Shown here in pieces: positions 21,291 to 31,899 of a stretch of DNA of 64,000 bases. Made by a program: the position numbers and the translations under genes. A model generated the notes under the pieces. That model was not told the DNA's origin, did not search any database, and worked only from the letters and a program-made list of their open reading frames with translations. Location: contig CM041295.1 of assembly GCA_023052935.1 (NCBI GenBank), forward strand, positions 108,378,711-108,442,710, given 5' to 3'. Each line of letters starts with the position of its first letter. Positions within the stretch are counted from its first letter, which is position 1. Source of the DNA: Piezodorus guildinii (Eukaryota; Arthropoda; Insecta; Hemiptera; Pentatomidae).

Positions 21291-21914
21291 AAAGTCATCT
21301 ATCGTATATCTTTCATTATAATAGTTTTTTTTGTGATCATGAGTTCCTATATGATTAGTATATATATTTATGATATGAATATATAAATGTATATGTCACA
21401 AATTGATGTTTATTCGTATTGTTTACATAGTTTTACAGAAGGTTTTACGTAACTCATTGAATTAAAGGCTAACGTTCGTTATAAGATTCATTTATTTCTT
21501 TAACTTTAATTACTAGACCATTTGTTTCGAGGATTTAATCTGTACTGATAGAATCCACGTCGTGTTATTTTTTTTTTTTTTCTTCCAGTCCAACATAAGA
21601 TGGCACCTGGAGCGATAAATCACCATGTAGGATTCGTGGATGATGGAGGAGTATTGGAAGATTTTCGTTTGAGCCAAGCTTAAAGCTTAGTACTGCCTCA
21701 ACAGAAATACCCCTTTTCACACCTTATCTTAAAATGAGGCATATTAATTTTCTTTGTCCCTTTTTAGATCCATTGAGATCATAAACAGAATATACCTCGT
21801 GTATTGTCATTCGATTCGAAAAAAGCAATAACAGACACAAACACAATAAACACTTGAGATTGAGTTCTTAAAAAATATACTAATACTTAACAAACAAGTG
21901 ACATCGATTTTGAG

Positions 21915-22700
21915 TGCGTATTTACTTTCACTTACTTATACATGAGATAGTTAGGGAAAGTATTGCGATTTAGTATTTTTACGTAAAGTAAAAATTTTCG
22001 AATTCAAGTTTTCAACAGTGAGGCATGTTGTAGGGTCCCCTACGTCTAAGTAACCAGGTCCCGGAGAAACGTGTGTGTGTCGTAACTCAAAAACGAAAAG
22101 TGGAACAAAACTGAAATTTGATACTCAAAACATCTATATTTTTAGAAAGTGCTGATATAAAATATGTTTGTGTATCTACATCTATACCAACAGTAAATAT
22201 ATGATGTGCTCATACAATAAATCCTAAAATTCCAATTGCTAATATTGCATAAATTATTTCGATGTTACCAAACGTTTCATTTTTTCCTCTTTCTTGTCTA
22301 ATAATGTGTGAAATTAAACCAAATTCTGGTAAAATTGAAACATGAAGAATCGGAATAAGTGTTGATATAAAATAGGGTCTCCACCTCCTCAGGGATCAAA
22401 GAATGATATATTAAAATTACGGTCTGTTAATAATATTGTAATAGCTCCAGCTAATACTGGAAGTGATAATAATAATAAAAGTGCTGTAATTCCAACAGAT
22501 CAAACAAATAAAGGAATTCGTTCAGGAATTATACCTGCAGGGCGTATATTAATAATGGTTTAAATGAAGTTTACGGCTCCTAAAATTGATGAACCTCCTG
22601 CTAAATGAAGTGAAAAGATTAGCAAAATTTCAACGAAAAACAAACCAGAACTGTCACTTTATATACTAAATTTTACACCTTTTTACAAGTCCGAATATTA
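21915..22700 (+). repeat. Repeat R, copy 5, interrupted by a NUMT
   Basis: ACTTTCACTTA at about 21930, GGGAAAGTATTGCGAT, AATTTTCGAATTCAAG and GGGTCCCCTACGTC follow the R order to about 22145. After the cox1 insert the R sequence resumes at 22633 (TCACTTTATATACTAAATTT, ACACCTTTTTAC). Confidence 0.75.
22148..22632 (-). pseudogene. cox1: Nuclear copy of mitochondrial cox1 (NUMT)
   Basis: Read on the minus strand with the invertebrate mitochondrial code, it gives [58 protein letters not shown], then [19 protein letters not shown] and GFIVWAHHIFTVG. This is the central part of cytochrome c oxidase subunit I. A deletion removes most of the WFFGHPEVYILI stretch and a TAA interrupts the VNFI/TIIN region, so it is non-functional. 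TGA for Trp and AGA for Ser show organellar origin. Its ends lie inside an R repeat, so it arrived after that R copy. Confidence 0.93.
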
Positions 22701-22790
22701 ATGAAAAATATTCAATGAGGAAGATGGTTGGGGGTGCGGTCATAAATTAGAAACGCATATTTAAAACAAGTGCTATTTTAATTATGTGCT

Positions 22791-22823
22791 GACGTTTCGG
22801 CCTACAATGTGGGCCGTCATCAG
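22791..22823 (-). ncRNA. Hammerhead ribozyme core (family B)
   Basis: On the minus strand CTGATGA is followed by stem II GGCC, loop CACATTGTA, GGCC, then GAAACGTC. Both conserved cores and a GUC site are intact, with the ACGT palindrome at stem III. Stem I pairing is weak. Confidence 0.7.
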
Positions 22824-23858
22824 GGCTAAAAGAAACAAGATAACAACCAATGTAGTTATAGACATAATAATGCGTTAGGCATATAATAATAATATGACAG
22901 TGATATAATACGGGAACATAAATAAAATTAAATTTAAAATGATTATAAAATGACAGTTATAAAGTATGGAAAGAAACAAAATTAAGATGATAGTTTAAAA
23001 GTATGGAAGTAAACAGAATTTAGATGATAATATTGTAATAAGAATATATAAAGAGAGACTAAGCAAATGAAAAAATTACAAAGGAAAAATATGTGAACAA
23101 TTAAAATTTTAAATATGAACAATTTTGAAGTGATATATGACGGTAATATATTAAAAATATAGTTAAGAGTATAGGTAATATATAAAAAAAAGAACACAGT
23201 CATTAAAAAAGAGAAACAGTATGAATAAAAAATAATTTTAAATTTTAAAATAATGTAATATTAAACTAACAATTATAGGTCAGGATATGTAACGGAGAAA
23301 GATATGAGTTTGGAAGAGGAGAAGAATAGCGATGAAGATCCCATCAAAAGAAGGGAAAAATTTACTCGGACGGGTGAAAAAAAGTATCTATCATTAAAAA
23401 AATGGAAAAATGACTAATGTACGTGAGACTACTAGAGATGCGGTGTCTAAAGCAGTGATAGTTTTTCTGTAAAAATGCTCATTCGTGGGACGGAAGATTA
23501 TTGGAATAGACATGTTACGTTGCAGAAAACAGCATGATCGCTCGAGACAAGTCATACGTGTAACTTAGTCTCTCAGATTTTTAGCTTTGTCAGTAGGAAA
23601 TTGAAAGGAGTGTCATCTGGACTCAGCTAGACTTCGAACCAGCAGTGAAATTGGGAACTATCGGTAAGCAAATTATAATTACTTTGTACAATCACGAAAT
23701 GAAAGTCACTGATCACTATCGCCGCTAGCTCGCAAGCTCGCTTGCTTTTTTACTCATCTTTCTTTATTATCTTCTTTCATCTCATTTCATTATTTATCTA
23801 TTTTATTTTATTTATTTTTTTTTTTTTATTTATTTTTTTAATTTTTTTTTTTAAATAA

Positions 23859-25177
23859 ATGAGATATTTTCATCAAGTTATGTCCTCAAAAGCTACAAGT
23901 AAAAGATCTAGATCTGTAGGTTCAAACTCGTCTCCTACAAAACAGAGACCTCGCCGTGAAAATAATAAAAAAATGATTCCACCAGCGACCGCTTCAGCTA
24001 CCTCTTTAGGATCTGAACCACAGCCCAGCACATCATCACAAGGAATGACTGATGAATCGCCGTTTTTTTTCACCGAACCCATTTCAGATCCTCCAAAGTC
24101 AAAATGAAAAAGAATCTATGGAATCTTCTCCTATACCCAGAGAACCACAACCTCCACCAATTTTTGTTAAAAATATTAAAAATTTTCAACTACTTTGTGC
24201 GCATTTAAACAAATTAACCGATCCTAATAGTTATTCTTGTATAAGTAGAACCAGCGATACTAAAATATCCCCGACTACCGCCGAAAGCTACAGAAAAATA
24301 GTAAAATATCTGAGTGAGACCAAAGCTGATTTTCATACCTATCAGTTGCGCCAGGAGAGAGCTTTAAGGGTTGTAATTAGAAACCTACACCCTTCGACAC
24401 CAGTTACAGCTATCAAAGAAGAACTGACAGAGATAGGCTATAAAGTGCGGCAAGTCACCAATGTCCTAAAAGATAAAATTCCAATGCCTCTATTCTTCGT
24501 GGACTTGGAACCATCAGCAGGAGTTGAAAAAGTTTACGACCTCAATAGATTGTACTATACTAGTGTAAGAGTTGAGAAACCTTACACTAAGAAAGAAATA
24601 GTTCAGTGCCATAATTGTCAGGCATATGGTCATACGAGAACTTACTGCCACCACACACCACGCTGTGTAAAATGCGGTGAGCAACATAAATCAGAAGAAT
24701 GCACAAGATCAAGATCAACACCCGCTGTATGTGCTCTGTGCCTCGAGGACCACCCGGCTAACTACAAGGGATGTCAAATCTACAAGAACCTCAAAAGCAG
24801 ATACCAAAAACCTCAGAATCTGGATGAAACAGCTGAACCGATCAGAAGTAGAAGACAACCTTCAAAAAAAAATTGATTCCAATGTAACATTTGCCCATCT
24901 ACTTGGAGGTGGGAACCAGAACAAAGAGGCCCTGCCGGAACAACGCATACTTCAAAATCCTGAACCCCTTCCCCAACCACATATTCCTCAAAATTTAACC
25001 AACCATCAAAAACCTCATCCGAATCAAATTTCTCATATTCCTCCTCCATCAAATGTCACAGACCTTACAAGTTTGATGACATCCTTCATCACTGAAATCA
25101 AATCCCTTGTTATGCCGCTAATATCACTACTTACTAATCTCGTATCAAATTTAATCCCATCCTTAAAAAATCCTTAA
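23859..25177 (+). pseudogene. J1 ORF1 (Gag-like nucleic-acid-binding protein), two frameshifts
   Basis: The first frame starts at 23859 (second Met at 23880) with a Ser/Lys/Arg-rich N-terminus. A T-run at 24063-24070 moves it to a second frame, which carries the conserved pre-zinc region (RVVIRNLHPSTP, EELTEIGYKV) and three CCHC knuckles: CHNCQAYGHTRTYC, CVKCGEQHKSEEC and CALCLEDHPANYKGC. An A-run at 24867-24875 moves it to a third frame with a Pro/Gln-rich tail. The stop TAA at 25175-25177 directly abuts the ORF2 ATG. The protein normally coats the element RNA. Both shifts sit in homopolymers, so slippage, mutation or assembly error are all possible. Confidence 0.85.
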
Positions 25178-27862
25178 ATGACTACACCTAACTCCTTATC
25201 CATTCTCCTTTGGAATGCGAATGGTGTTAGAAATCACACTGACGAACTTACAGCTTTATTGCAAGACAAAAACGTTGATGTAGCACTTATTACTGAAACT
25301 AGACTAACCACTAAACAGTTCTTTAAAATACCTCAATACGTAACATACCGTACGGACCACCCAGACGGAAAAGCCCATGCCGGTACTGCTGTCATTGTGC
25401 ACCAGTCCCTCTCCCACCACATACTCCCTGTCTCCTCCTATGATTTCCTACAATGCACCGCCATAGTAATCAAGACTTTTTCTTTTCCGATCACTCTCGC
25501 ATCAGCGTACTGCCCTCCTAAACATTCCATCTCCAACATTCTATTCGAATCTTTCCTCAATTCCTTAGGAAACCACTTCATTCTGGGTGCAGACATGAAT
25601 GCTAAGAACCAACAATGGGGTTCCAGATCCACGAATTGTCGTGGGCGGAATTTACAGTCTGCACTCAACTCTAGACGTTTCAACCTCCTGCCTCCTGATT
25701 CCCCTACCTACTGGCCAACTGATCCTAACCGTAATCCTGACATCCTTGACTTCTTCATCCACAGCGGATTAGGCTCCCTAAACATGTCGGTGACTCGCCT
25801 TGATGAACTGTCCTCTGACCATAGTCCATTGCTCCTTAAAATATCCCTAATTCCTATTCCTAAACCCACCCCACCGTCATTTATCAGAGGACCAGTAAAC
25901 TGGGACCTTTTTCGCCAAATCCTGACCAGTGATATTGACCTCAGTGTGAAACTCAAAACTCCAGATGACCTTGACGATGCCGTAAACTCCTTCACCATCG
26001 CTATTCAACAAGCTGTTTGGACTGCCTCCTCTCCCAAGCACTCCCAGATAAGTCATAACCAAAATCATTTACCACAACACCTCATAGACCTCATCCGCAC
26101 CAAACGACGATCCAGATCCTTATGGCAACGCACCCGTCACCCTACAGATCGCCGCTCCTATAACTTTTATTGTAGACAATTAAAGAGGGAGCTGGCGACC
26201 TTCCGTTCCCAATCCTTTAGTTCCTTCCTTTCTTCTCTTTCTGCTTGTGACAATTCCCTGTGGAATGTCACCAAGAAAATTCTAAAATCCCACCATATTT
26301 CCCATCCCCTCCGTCGTAGTAATGGCTCCTGGGCTGCGTCTGATAAAGACAAAGCCGAGGAACTTGCCAAATACGTTTCCGAAGTCTTCACACCTCATCC
26401 AGAATCCCATCCAAACCACACTGCAGTGGTGGAAGAGTTCCTTCAGTCTCCAATCCCGCTTTCATTACCTCCTAAAGCAGTTAATCCCTCTGAGGTCAAA
26501 TATCATCTCCGAAAACTTGCACTCCGTAAATCTCCTGGATACGATCTCCTCACTCCTCAGATTCTCAGACAGCTTCCATCTAAAGCCATTATATTTCTTA
26601 CATATATTTACAACTCCATTCTACGCACTACTCATTTTCCTCTCTTATGGAAACATTCCACTATAATTCTCTTCCTAAAACCAGGTAAACCTCCTAACAC
26701 AACGACATCATATAGACCTATCAGCCTACTCCCAATCCTTTCAAAAATCTTTGAAAAAATCCTCCTCAAACGAATATTACCTTTATTAGAATCCCACACT
26801 ATTCCTTCCCATCAGTTTGGATTCCGTTCCCAACATTCAACCGTTCAGCAAGGGCTCCGAGTCGTTGACCATATTTCCTCTGCCCTTGAGAACAAGGAGT
26901 ACTGCTCGGGTGCATTTCTGGACATAACGCAAGCATTTGACCGGGTGTGGCACCCGGGATTGCTCTTTAAGCTCAAAAATCATTTACCCCAATCCATATA
27001 CCTAGTCCTCCGATCCTATCTATCAAACCGCTCCTTCCGAGTTCGCTGTGGTGCAGAATATTCCAATTATTATCCAGTCGAATCCGGTGTTACTCAGGGC
27101 AGTGTCCTTGGTCCTTTCCTCTACAACATATACACGGCTGATATTCCTGTTTGCCCTAATACTTTCCTAGCAACGTACGCTGATGACACCGCTATCCTAT
27201 CCTCTCACTCAGATCCCGAAATTGCATCTATAGGCCTCCAAACGCACCTTTCTCAAATTGAAGACTGGTGTAACAACTGGAGAATCAAAGTTAATCAATC
27301 CAAATGCAAAAATGTCACCTTTACCCTTCGAAGACAATCCTGCCCTCCAGTTCTCTTTAACTCCGTTCCGCTTCCTTTCTCCGACACAGTCCGGTATCTT
27401 GGCTTCCTTCTGGACAAAAGACTAACTTGGAACCCGCATACTAGACTTAAACGACAAGAACTTAATCGACGATTTGGACAATTATACAGACTACTGAACA
27501 GAAATTCTAAATTATCTATCGAGAACAAACTGCTAATATACAAGACAGTACTGAAACCTATCTGGACCTACGGACTTGAACTGTGGGGGACAGCCAAATA
27601 TTCTAACATCAAACGCATTCAATCCTTCCAATCAAAAGTCCTCCGAACAATAGTTAATGCTCCTTATTATGTATCCAACCATACCTTACACCGCGACCTA
27701 AATATTCCATTTATTTTAGACCTTATACCATTAAAATTCTCTAAATTTCATCAGAACCTTATCCATCACCCTAATCCCCTAGCTCAATCCTTATCCAGCT
27801 CCACACATCCTTACCATCCTCCTAGAAGGTTGAAACGGCAGTGGCCTCGAGACCTCTTGTAA
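25178..27862 (+). CDS. J1 ORF2: endonuclease/reverse transcriptase
   Basis: 894 residues without interruption. The APE-type endonuclease comes first: LLWNANGV, LITETRL (catalytic Glu), YRTDHPDG, ASAYCPP, LGADMNAKNQQWGS, SSDHSPLLL (catalytic Asp-His). The RT follows: LALRKSPGYDLL, YRPISLLPILSKIFEK, HQFGFRSQHST, GAFLDITQAFDRVWH, VTQGSVLGP, TYADDTAIL (YADD at residues 667-670), YLGFLLDKRLTWN. It ends RLKRQWPRDLL. This is the usual length and order of the Jockey clade. It nicks target DNA and primes cDNA synthesis there. ORF2 starts one base after the ORF1 stop, suggesting translation by reinitiation. ORF2 looks functional, but the broken ORF1 makes autonomous movement doubtful. Confidence 0.93.
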   Translation: MTTPNSLSILLWNANGVRNHTDELTALLQDKNVDVALITETRLTTKQFFKIPQYVTYRTDHPDGKAHAGTAVIVHQSLSHHILPVSSYDFLQCTAIVIKTFSFPITLASAYCPPKHSISNILFESFLNSLGNHFILGADMNAKNQQWGSRSTNCRGRNLQSALNSRRFNLLPPDSPTYWPTDPNRNPDILDFFIHSGLGSLNMSVTRLDELSSDHSPLLLKISLIPIPKPTPPSFIRGPVNWDLFRQILTSDIDLSVKLKTPDDLDDAVNSFTIAIQQAVWTASSPKHSQISHNQNHLPQHLIDLIRTKRRSRSLWQRTRHPTDRRSYNFYCRQLKRELATFRSQSFSSFLSSLSACDNSLWNVTKKILKSHHISHPLRRSNGSWAASDKDKAEELAKYVSEVFTPHPESHPNHTAVVEEFLQSPIPLSLPPKAVNPSEVKYHLRKLALRKSPGYDLLTPQILRQLPSKAIIFLTYIYNSILRTTHFPLLWKHSTIILFLKPGKPPNTTTSYRPISLLPILSKIFEKILLKRILPLLESHTIPSHQFGFRSQHSTVQQGLRVVDHISSALENKEYCSGAFLDITQAFDRVWHPGLLFKLKNHLPQSIYLVLRSYLSNRSFRVRCGAEYSNYYPVESGVTQGSVLGPFLYNIYTADIPVCPNTFLATYADDTAILSSHSDPEIASIGLQTHLSQIEDWCNNWRIKVNQSKCKNVTFTLRRQSCPPVLFNSVPLPFSDTVRYLGFLLDKRLTWNPHTRLKRQELNRRFGQLYRLLNRNSKLSIENKLLIYKTVLKPIWTYGLELWGTAKYSNIKRIQSFQSKVLRTIVNAPYYVSNHTLHRDLNIPFILDLIPLKFSKFHQNLIHHPNPLAQSLSSSTHPYHPPRRLKRQWPRDLL

Positions 27863-28569
27863 AATGTATATTGGAGTTCTAGCATTGGCTAGATTCTCCA
27901 CTCACGTGCTGTATGATTGTGAATTGTATATAGGTATGAGTGACTTTTGTATATATTTTATTGATTTTGTTTTGTATATATGTATATTGTATTATTATTA
28001 TATAAATTTATTGTTTAGTATATATCGTGTGAATGTAGTATGAATGTTGTACTTCATCACTATTAAAAATGTCCTAAATTGGACAGATTGTAATATTGCT
28101 CAATAAAGAATTGTTTCTAAGAATGTTCGTTAGAGCTTTTCCAAGAAGCTATGTTGATTCGATTGTTTGTTGAAGAAAAAAAAATAAATAAAGGATTGGC
28201 TAATGATTTTTTTAAAAACATATTAATAATATAAAATAGCGGACTGAGATTTAAAAAATGTAGAATTAGTGAAAAAAAGAGAATAATGGGAAGCGAAAAA
28301 TATAAAAGTATGAGTATAAAGGGGAAGATGTAAGTAATAGTGACGAGGTAAAGATTCAAAGATATAAGGTAATAACGAATGACGATGATTAATGACGATT
28401 AGGTAATAACAAATGACTATAAGGAGCTGTCGAAGGAAGTGATAAATAAAACAGTAATCTTGTAGGTAAACAAATAATAAATATTTATAACATATATAAA
28501 TAAAAAATTGATAATAAGTAAATTAAAATAAAATTATGAAGAGATGATCAGATGGTTGCTTAAAAAAAT

Positions 28570-28945
28570 TTGCTAGGGATGCTTTATTAAATTTAATATT
28601 TGAGAATAAGCTAGTGATAAGTTATGTTTGTCAGTCTTTTGATTAACAGGAAGGGGTTCTAGTTGTATGTAAATCCATTCTGTAATGAGTCGCTTGTCAT
28701 GATTGGGAACAGTGGCAAGAATGAATGTTTTATCAAAATCAAAGGCATGGTTGAGAGTTAAGGAATGTTCTGAAAGTTTTGAAGCGGTAGAATTTTTGAG
28801 GAAATTGTACATTTGTGTCGGGTGATGCGATCTTTGAAAAGGTTTTTGGTTTCACCAATATAGGCAGAGTTGCAATTAGGAGTTCCGCAAGGGGCGTTAG
28901 ACTGGGTAATGATGGAATAGAAAGAGAGGTTGATTCTTGATTGAT
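28570..28945 (-). pseudogene. GIY-YIG endonuclease remnant of Penelope-like element B
   Basis: In one minus frame: NAPCGTPNCNSAYIGETKN then FKDRITRHK. This is the Cys pair plus YIGET block and the conserved Arg of the GIY-YIG domain as found in Penelope-like elements. In the adjacent frame: SKLSEHSLTLNHAFDFDKTF, NHDKRLITEWIYIQ, the conserved EH and KR-x2-E/xE blocks. One frameshift near 28810 separates the halves. No RT domain remains upstream. Confidence 0.8.
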
Positions 28946-28954
28946 TGATAATTC

Positions 28955-29110
28955 TTCTCGTATCATATTCTTACAATCCATAATTCGTAAAATCAATGTT
29001 CCTTATCCATTTCTAAATTAGATCAACATTATGACCTCGATGTTTCATATGTTGCCGATTCGGTCCGAACTAGGTACGAAATACGTGGGTATTTCTACAC
29101 ATTGTTTAAT
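28955..29110 (+). pseudogene. Jockey family C scrap
   Basis: AATTCTTCTCGTATC, TTACAATCCATAATTCGTAAAAT and GTCCGAACTAGGTACG match the C-terminal part of the 56155 copy. Frames are destroyed. Confidence 0.5.
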
Positions 29111-29199
29111 TTACTTTATCGTAATTCAAAATCTTTCATAAAATCCTCAATACTACTATTTCGAGTACGTGATAAAATTATACCATAACGTATCTTATG

Positions 29200-29480
29200 T
29201 TTCCAATTTTGTTCAAACTATTGTCAAGTCAAAATTTCTGGTTCTGAACCGAGCAAACTACTTACAGGCGGTGCTTTCTCCTAAGGCATCATTACAAATT
29301 TAGTAGACTATCTGTGCAGCGTATTTTCCTTTTCGTAAAAAAAAAATCTTTAAATGACGAAATTATTTTTTTTCTCTTCCATTTTGTGCAAGCACTTAAT
29401 GACAAGGAATCTCGGTTGAAAATGATGCATAAAAGCAACTTAACTAATCTTTTTTTTTTTTTTAGGAGAGTTGTGTTTTT
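29200..29480 (-). repeat. Repeat Q, copy 2
   Basis: GGTTCTGAACCGAGCAAAC, GGTGCTTTCTCCTAAGGCATCATT and GATAAGGAATCTC-like blocks match 60500-61040 and, reversed, 3480-3610. Confidence 0.65.
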
Positions 29481-29599
29481 TTTAAGGCTTCAGTTAATAT
29501 AATAATCATATCAATATTTCTATAATAATAGGTATAAATAATCAACCCCTACCCTAGATGTTTATAAAAAAAAATACGTCAAAATCGTTGACATACCAT

Positions 29600-29870
29600 T
29601 TATGTTCTTTTACATCGTATTGTTAGAGATGAATGAGTTCTGGGAAGCTGAGTGGAAGCGGGACGCCCCCACGCGCCTCAGCACAACTTGCAACACTGGC
29701 CCGAGATTAATGTTTCCAGAAACAAAGTTTACCTGGACAATATTTCTTCCTCGCAATACAAGCTGGAAATTGCATTGCAAAACTTGTAGGGAAGAAAGAC
29801 GAGGCATAAAAACAAAGGCATTCATAAAATCTCCGTTTGTATTCTTCAAGAGGTAGGAAACGCAATACAA
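29600..29870. other. GC-richer open block, exon-like, unidentified
   Basis: Open frames of 84 (+) and 86 (-) codons overlap here, and base composition is richer in G and C than the neighbours. Neither protein was recognised. The minus strand shows an AG|GTAAAC donor-like site near 29733. It could be a host exon, a transposon fragment or chance. Confidence 0.25.
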
Positions 29871-29984
29871 TTAAAACTTTTTTTCTTATGATAAATTAAA
29901 CAATTTAAACGGCATTTAAGGATTGTATTTGTAGTAAAAAATTTGATTTATCCTTACGATTACTCAGTATTCAAGATTGTTTTA

Positions 29985-30690
29985 CTCCATCGCTTATACT
30001 GTGATAATAATAATAATAATAGCCTTCTTTGTAAACCGGCTATAGAGGCTATCCAACATATATCATCTGGGTGTCAGGCATTGGCGGGGAGAGAATGCCT
30101 TATGAGGCATAATAACTTGGAAAAAATTATTCACCAATCGCTGGCATGTTCATACCAAATGATAGCAGACGAGGTTCCTTACCGATATGAGCCAAAACAG
30201 GTACTCTCAGGTGAAAAAAGGACAATATACTGGGGTCGTTCCATCATTACTGATAACTTGATGGTAAACAACAAGCCGGATATAGTGGTTATGGATTAAA
30301 ATCTAAAATGTCATCAATATTGTTGTCCACAATTATGACAATATCGACAAAACTATTGCAGAGAAAATACGAAAATATCAAGATCTGTGCCAGGAACTAT
30401 GTTAACTATATAGGCTGGAGCATATCAAGGTATATCCGATAATTATTTCATGCAACCGTCTCATTCCAGACGACACCATTCTAGCAATTAAAAACTTAAA
30501 GCTGCCCGAAAAGATTCTGGAAGAAGGACAGAAAGCAGTTCTCCTCGGTACAGCAAGTATCATCAGGAAATTCTTAAATATAATTTAGTATTTTTTGCCT
30601 AGCCCTTGACTTTGCAAATACTTTGTCCGGGTAGGTAAATATTCTGGCAAAGCCAAGAAAATTTGCAATAAAAGGAAATAACAATAATAA
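29985..30690 (+). pseudogene. C-terminal restriction-like endonuclease remnant of an R2/R4-type LINE
   Basis: Reads LLCKPAIEAIQHISSGCQAL (a Cys...His-x4-Cys finger), RECLMRHNN, PYRYEPKQVL, RTIYWGRSIITDN and NKPDIVVMD (the PD of a PD-D/E-x-K nuclease). After a stop and frame change it continues NYDNIDKTIAEKIRKYQDLC, PIIISCNRLIP, GTASIIRKFLNI. This matches the finger-plus-nuclease C-terminus of non-LTR elements with a restriction-like endonuclease. It begins at an (AAT)n tract, ends with AAAGGAAATAACAATAATAA, and is 5'-truncated and broken. Confidence 0.7.
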
Positions 30691-31476
30691 TGATACTCTG
30701 CCGATGGGAACTATCTCTGCGAACTATCAACGACAACCGTCCAATTATCCAACAGAAGCCTACTCACCTTTCTAGTTCCTTAGCAAAATCCCTCTTCTCA
30801 ACTTATGTCCTGAGGTTATGTGGCTCTCACTCAATCTCACCAGCTTATAATACCAAATACCAGTGGATGAGAGGAGTTGGGATCTCTGAGACTGTCTTGA
30901 CATCCACTTGTGAATGCCAGGGCTTGAATTTGGTGTTCCCAGAGGCAGTATGTAAATGAAAATATTTATAAATACAAATATAGGTGTGAATGTAGTCAAG
31001 GTTATATTAATTTTTCTCATGGTGTGAATGGTTTCTATTATATTATTAAAAAAAAAATGAATTAAACCAAACATCTCCTTGACATAAGATCGTGTGCTAA
31101 CTTCGGAAGGGGGTTAACTGCTGCAGAGTGCTCTTCAAAGTGAAGGCAATGCTCGCTGGGGTCGGAAATGGCCTCACATCCATCCTCGGCTGAGAACAGT
31201 TGGGGCTAGTTCTATTGTCTGAGTGGAGGTGGTGCTCCGGGCAGGATTAGCTAAGAAGGTATAGGACCACAGCAAAGGGAACTTCTACCCAAACATCCAG
31301 TCCGAATGATTTAAAGGTGCATCCCTATGAAATTGATATTTTAAAAATTAGGAATTCAAAATGACATTTTTGACTACTTTGAGATTCTTTCCATATAATA
31401 CTTTTATTTGGAAATTCTTTAGAAATTATTTTTCTCATTATTATCCCCATTATTATTAAGTTTTCTTTTGGTTCAA
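30691..31476. other. Unassigned, partly GC-richer
   Basis: An 89-codon frame (30690-30959) and a GC-richer block at 31080-31310 were examined. Neither resembles a family I recognise. Probably transposon-derived. Confidence 0.3.
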
Positions 31477-31604
31477 TATTAGTGCGATACATCTTTGGCC
31501 GCTCTACAAAAGAAGTCTTTGATACATTTTTTTAATATTTATTTAATTTTAATACATCACTACGTTTCAGCCTCTAGTGCCATTTTCAAGCACCATGCAT
31601 ATCC

Positions 31605-31669
<65 letters not shown>

Positions 31670-31899
31670 CTTTCACCGCTTCATCAGCAGTGTCGTTAAT
31701 TATTAGCAGTATCAAATTTTAAAAGCACTTAACATTTATCGGCCCTCTTGTAGGTGTTCTCATCGCGCGACTAGGTGTTTAGTTTAGAAAATGGCCCTAA
31801 AGACTGAAACTTGGTGATGTATAAAAATTAAATAAATAAAAAAAAATGTATCAACGACTTTTTTTGTAGAGCGACCAAAGGTATATCGCACATTTATAA
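31477..31899. mobile_element. Penelope-like inverted-arm unit, family E
   Basis: TGCGATACATCTTTGGCCGC at 31482 is mirrored near 31897. The ~110-bp arms share CTCTACAAAA, GATACATTTTTTT, ATACATCAC and GTTTCAG blocks. Each arm carries GGC...(A/G)GAC or GGCTGAAAC at the place where the other families have the hammerhead stem II and GAAAC, but CTGATGA is replaced by TTGAAAA or TAGAAAA. The spacer holds a (TA)n tract at 31611-31668. No protein. Confidence 0.5.

Larger units (their letters stand above)
23522..28120 (+). mobile_element. Jockey-type LINE J1, near full length
   Basis: A 5' UTR of about 340 bp, ORF1 (broken by two homopolymer frameshifts), an intact ORF2 and a 3' UTR ending CAATAAAGAATTGTTTCTAA. 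The flanks CATGTTACGTT (23511-23521) and GAATGTTCGTT (28121-28131) form a diverged target duplication within the Penelope family B sequence. Two other copies of this family occur (5895-6390 and 61571-62366). Confidence 0.85.
22741..28990 (-). mobile_element. Penelope-like element family B, split by Jockey J1
   Basis: On the minus strand the GIY-YIG remnant (28570-28945) comes first, then non-coding sequence 28560-28121, J1 (23522-28120), the rest of the 3' region 23521-22830, and a terminal arm with a hammerhead core. The junction is supported by 19893-20045, where the sequence either side of J1 is contiguous. The reverse-transcriptase part is missing, so the copy is 5'-truncated. Confidence 0.65.

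Noticed and set aside
22982..23203. 73-residue hydrophobic frame
   Set aside because: AT-rich low-complexity sequence in the Penelope family B 3' region; no membrane protein family recognised.
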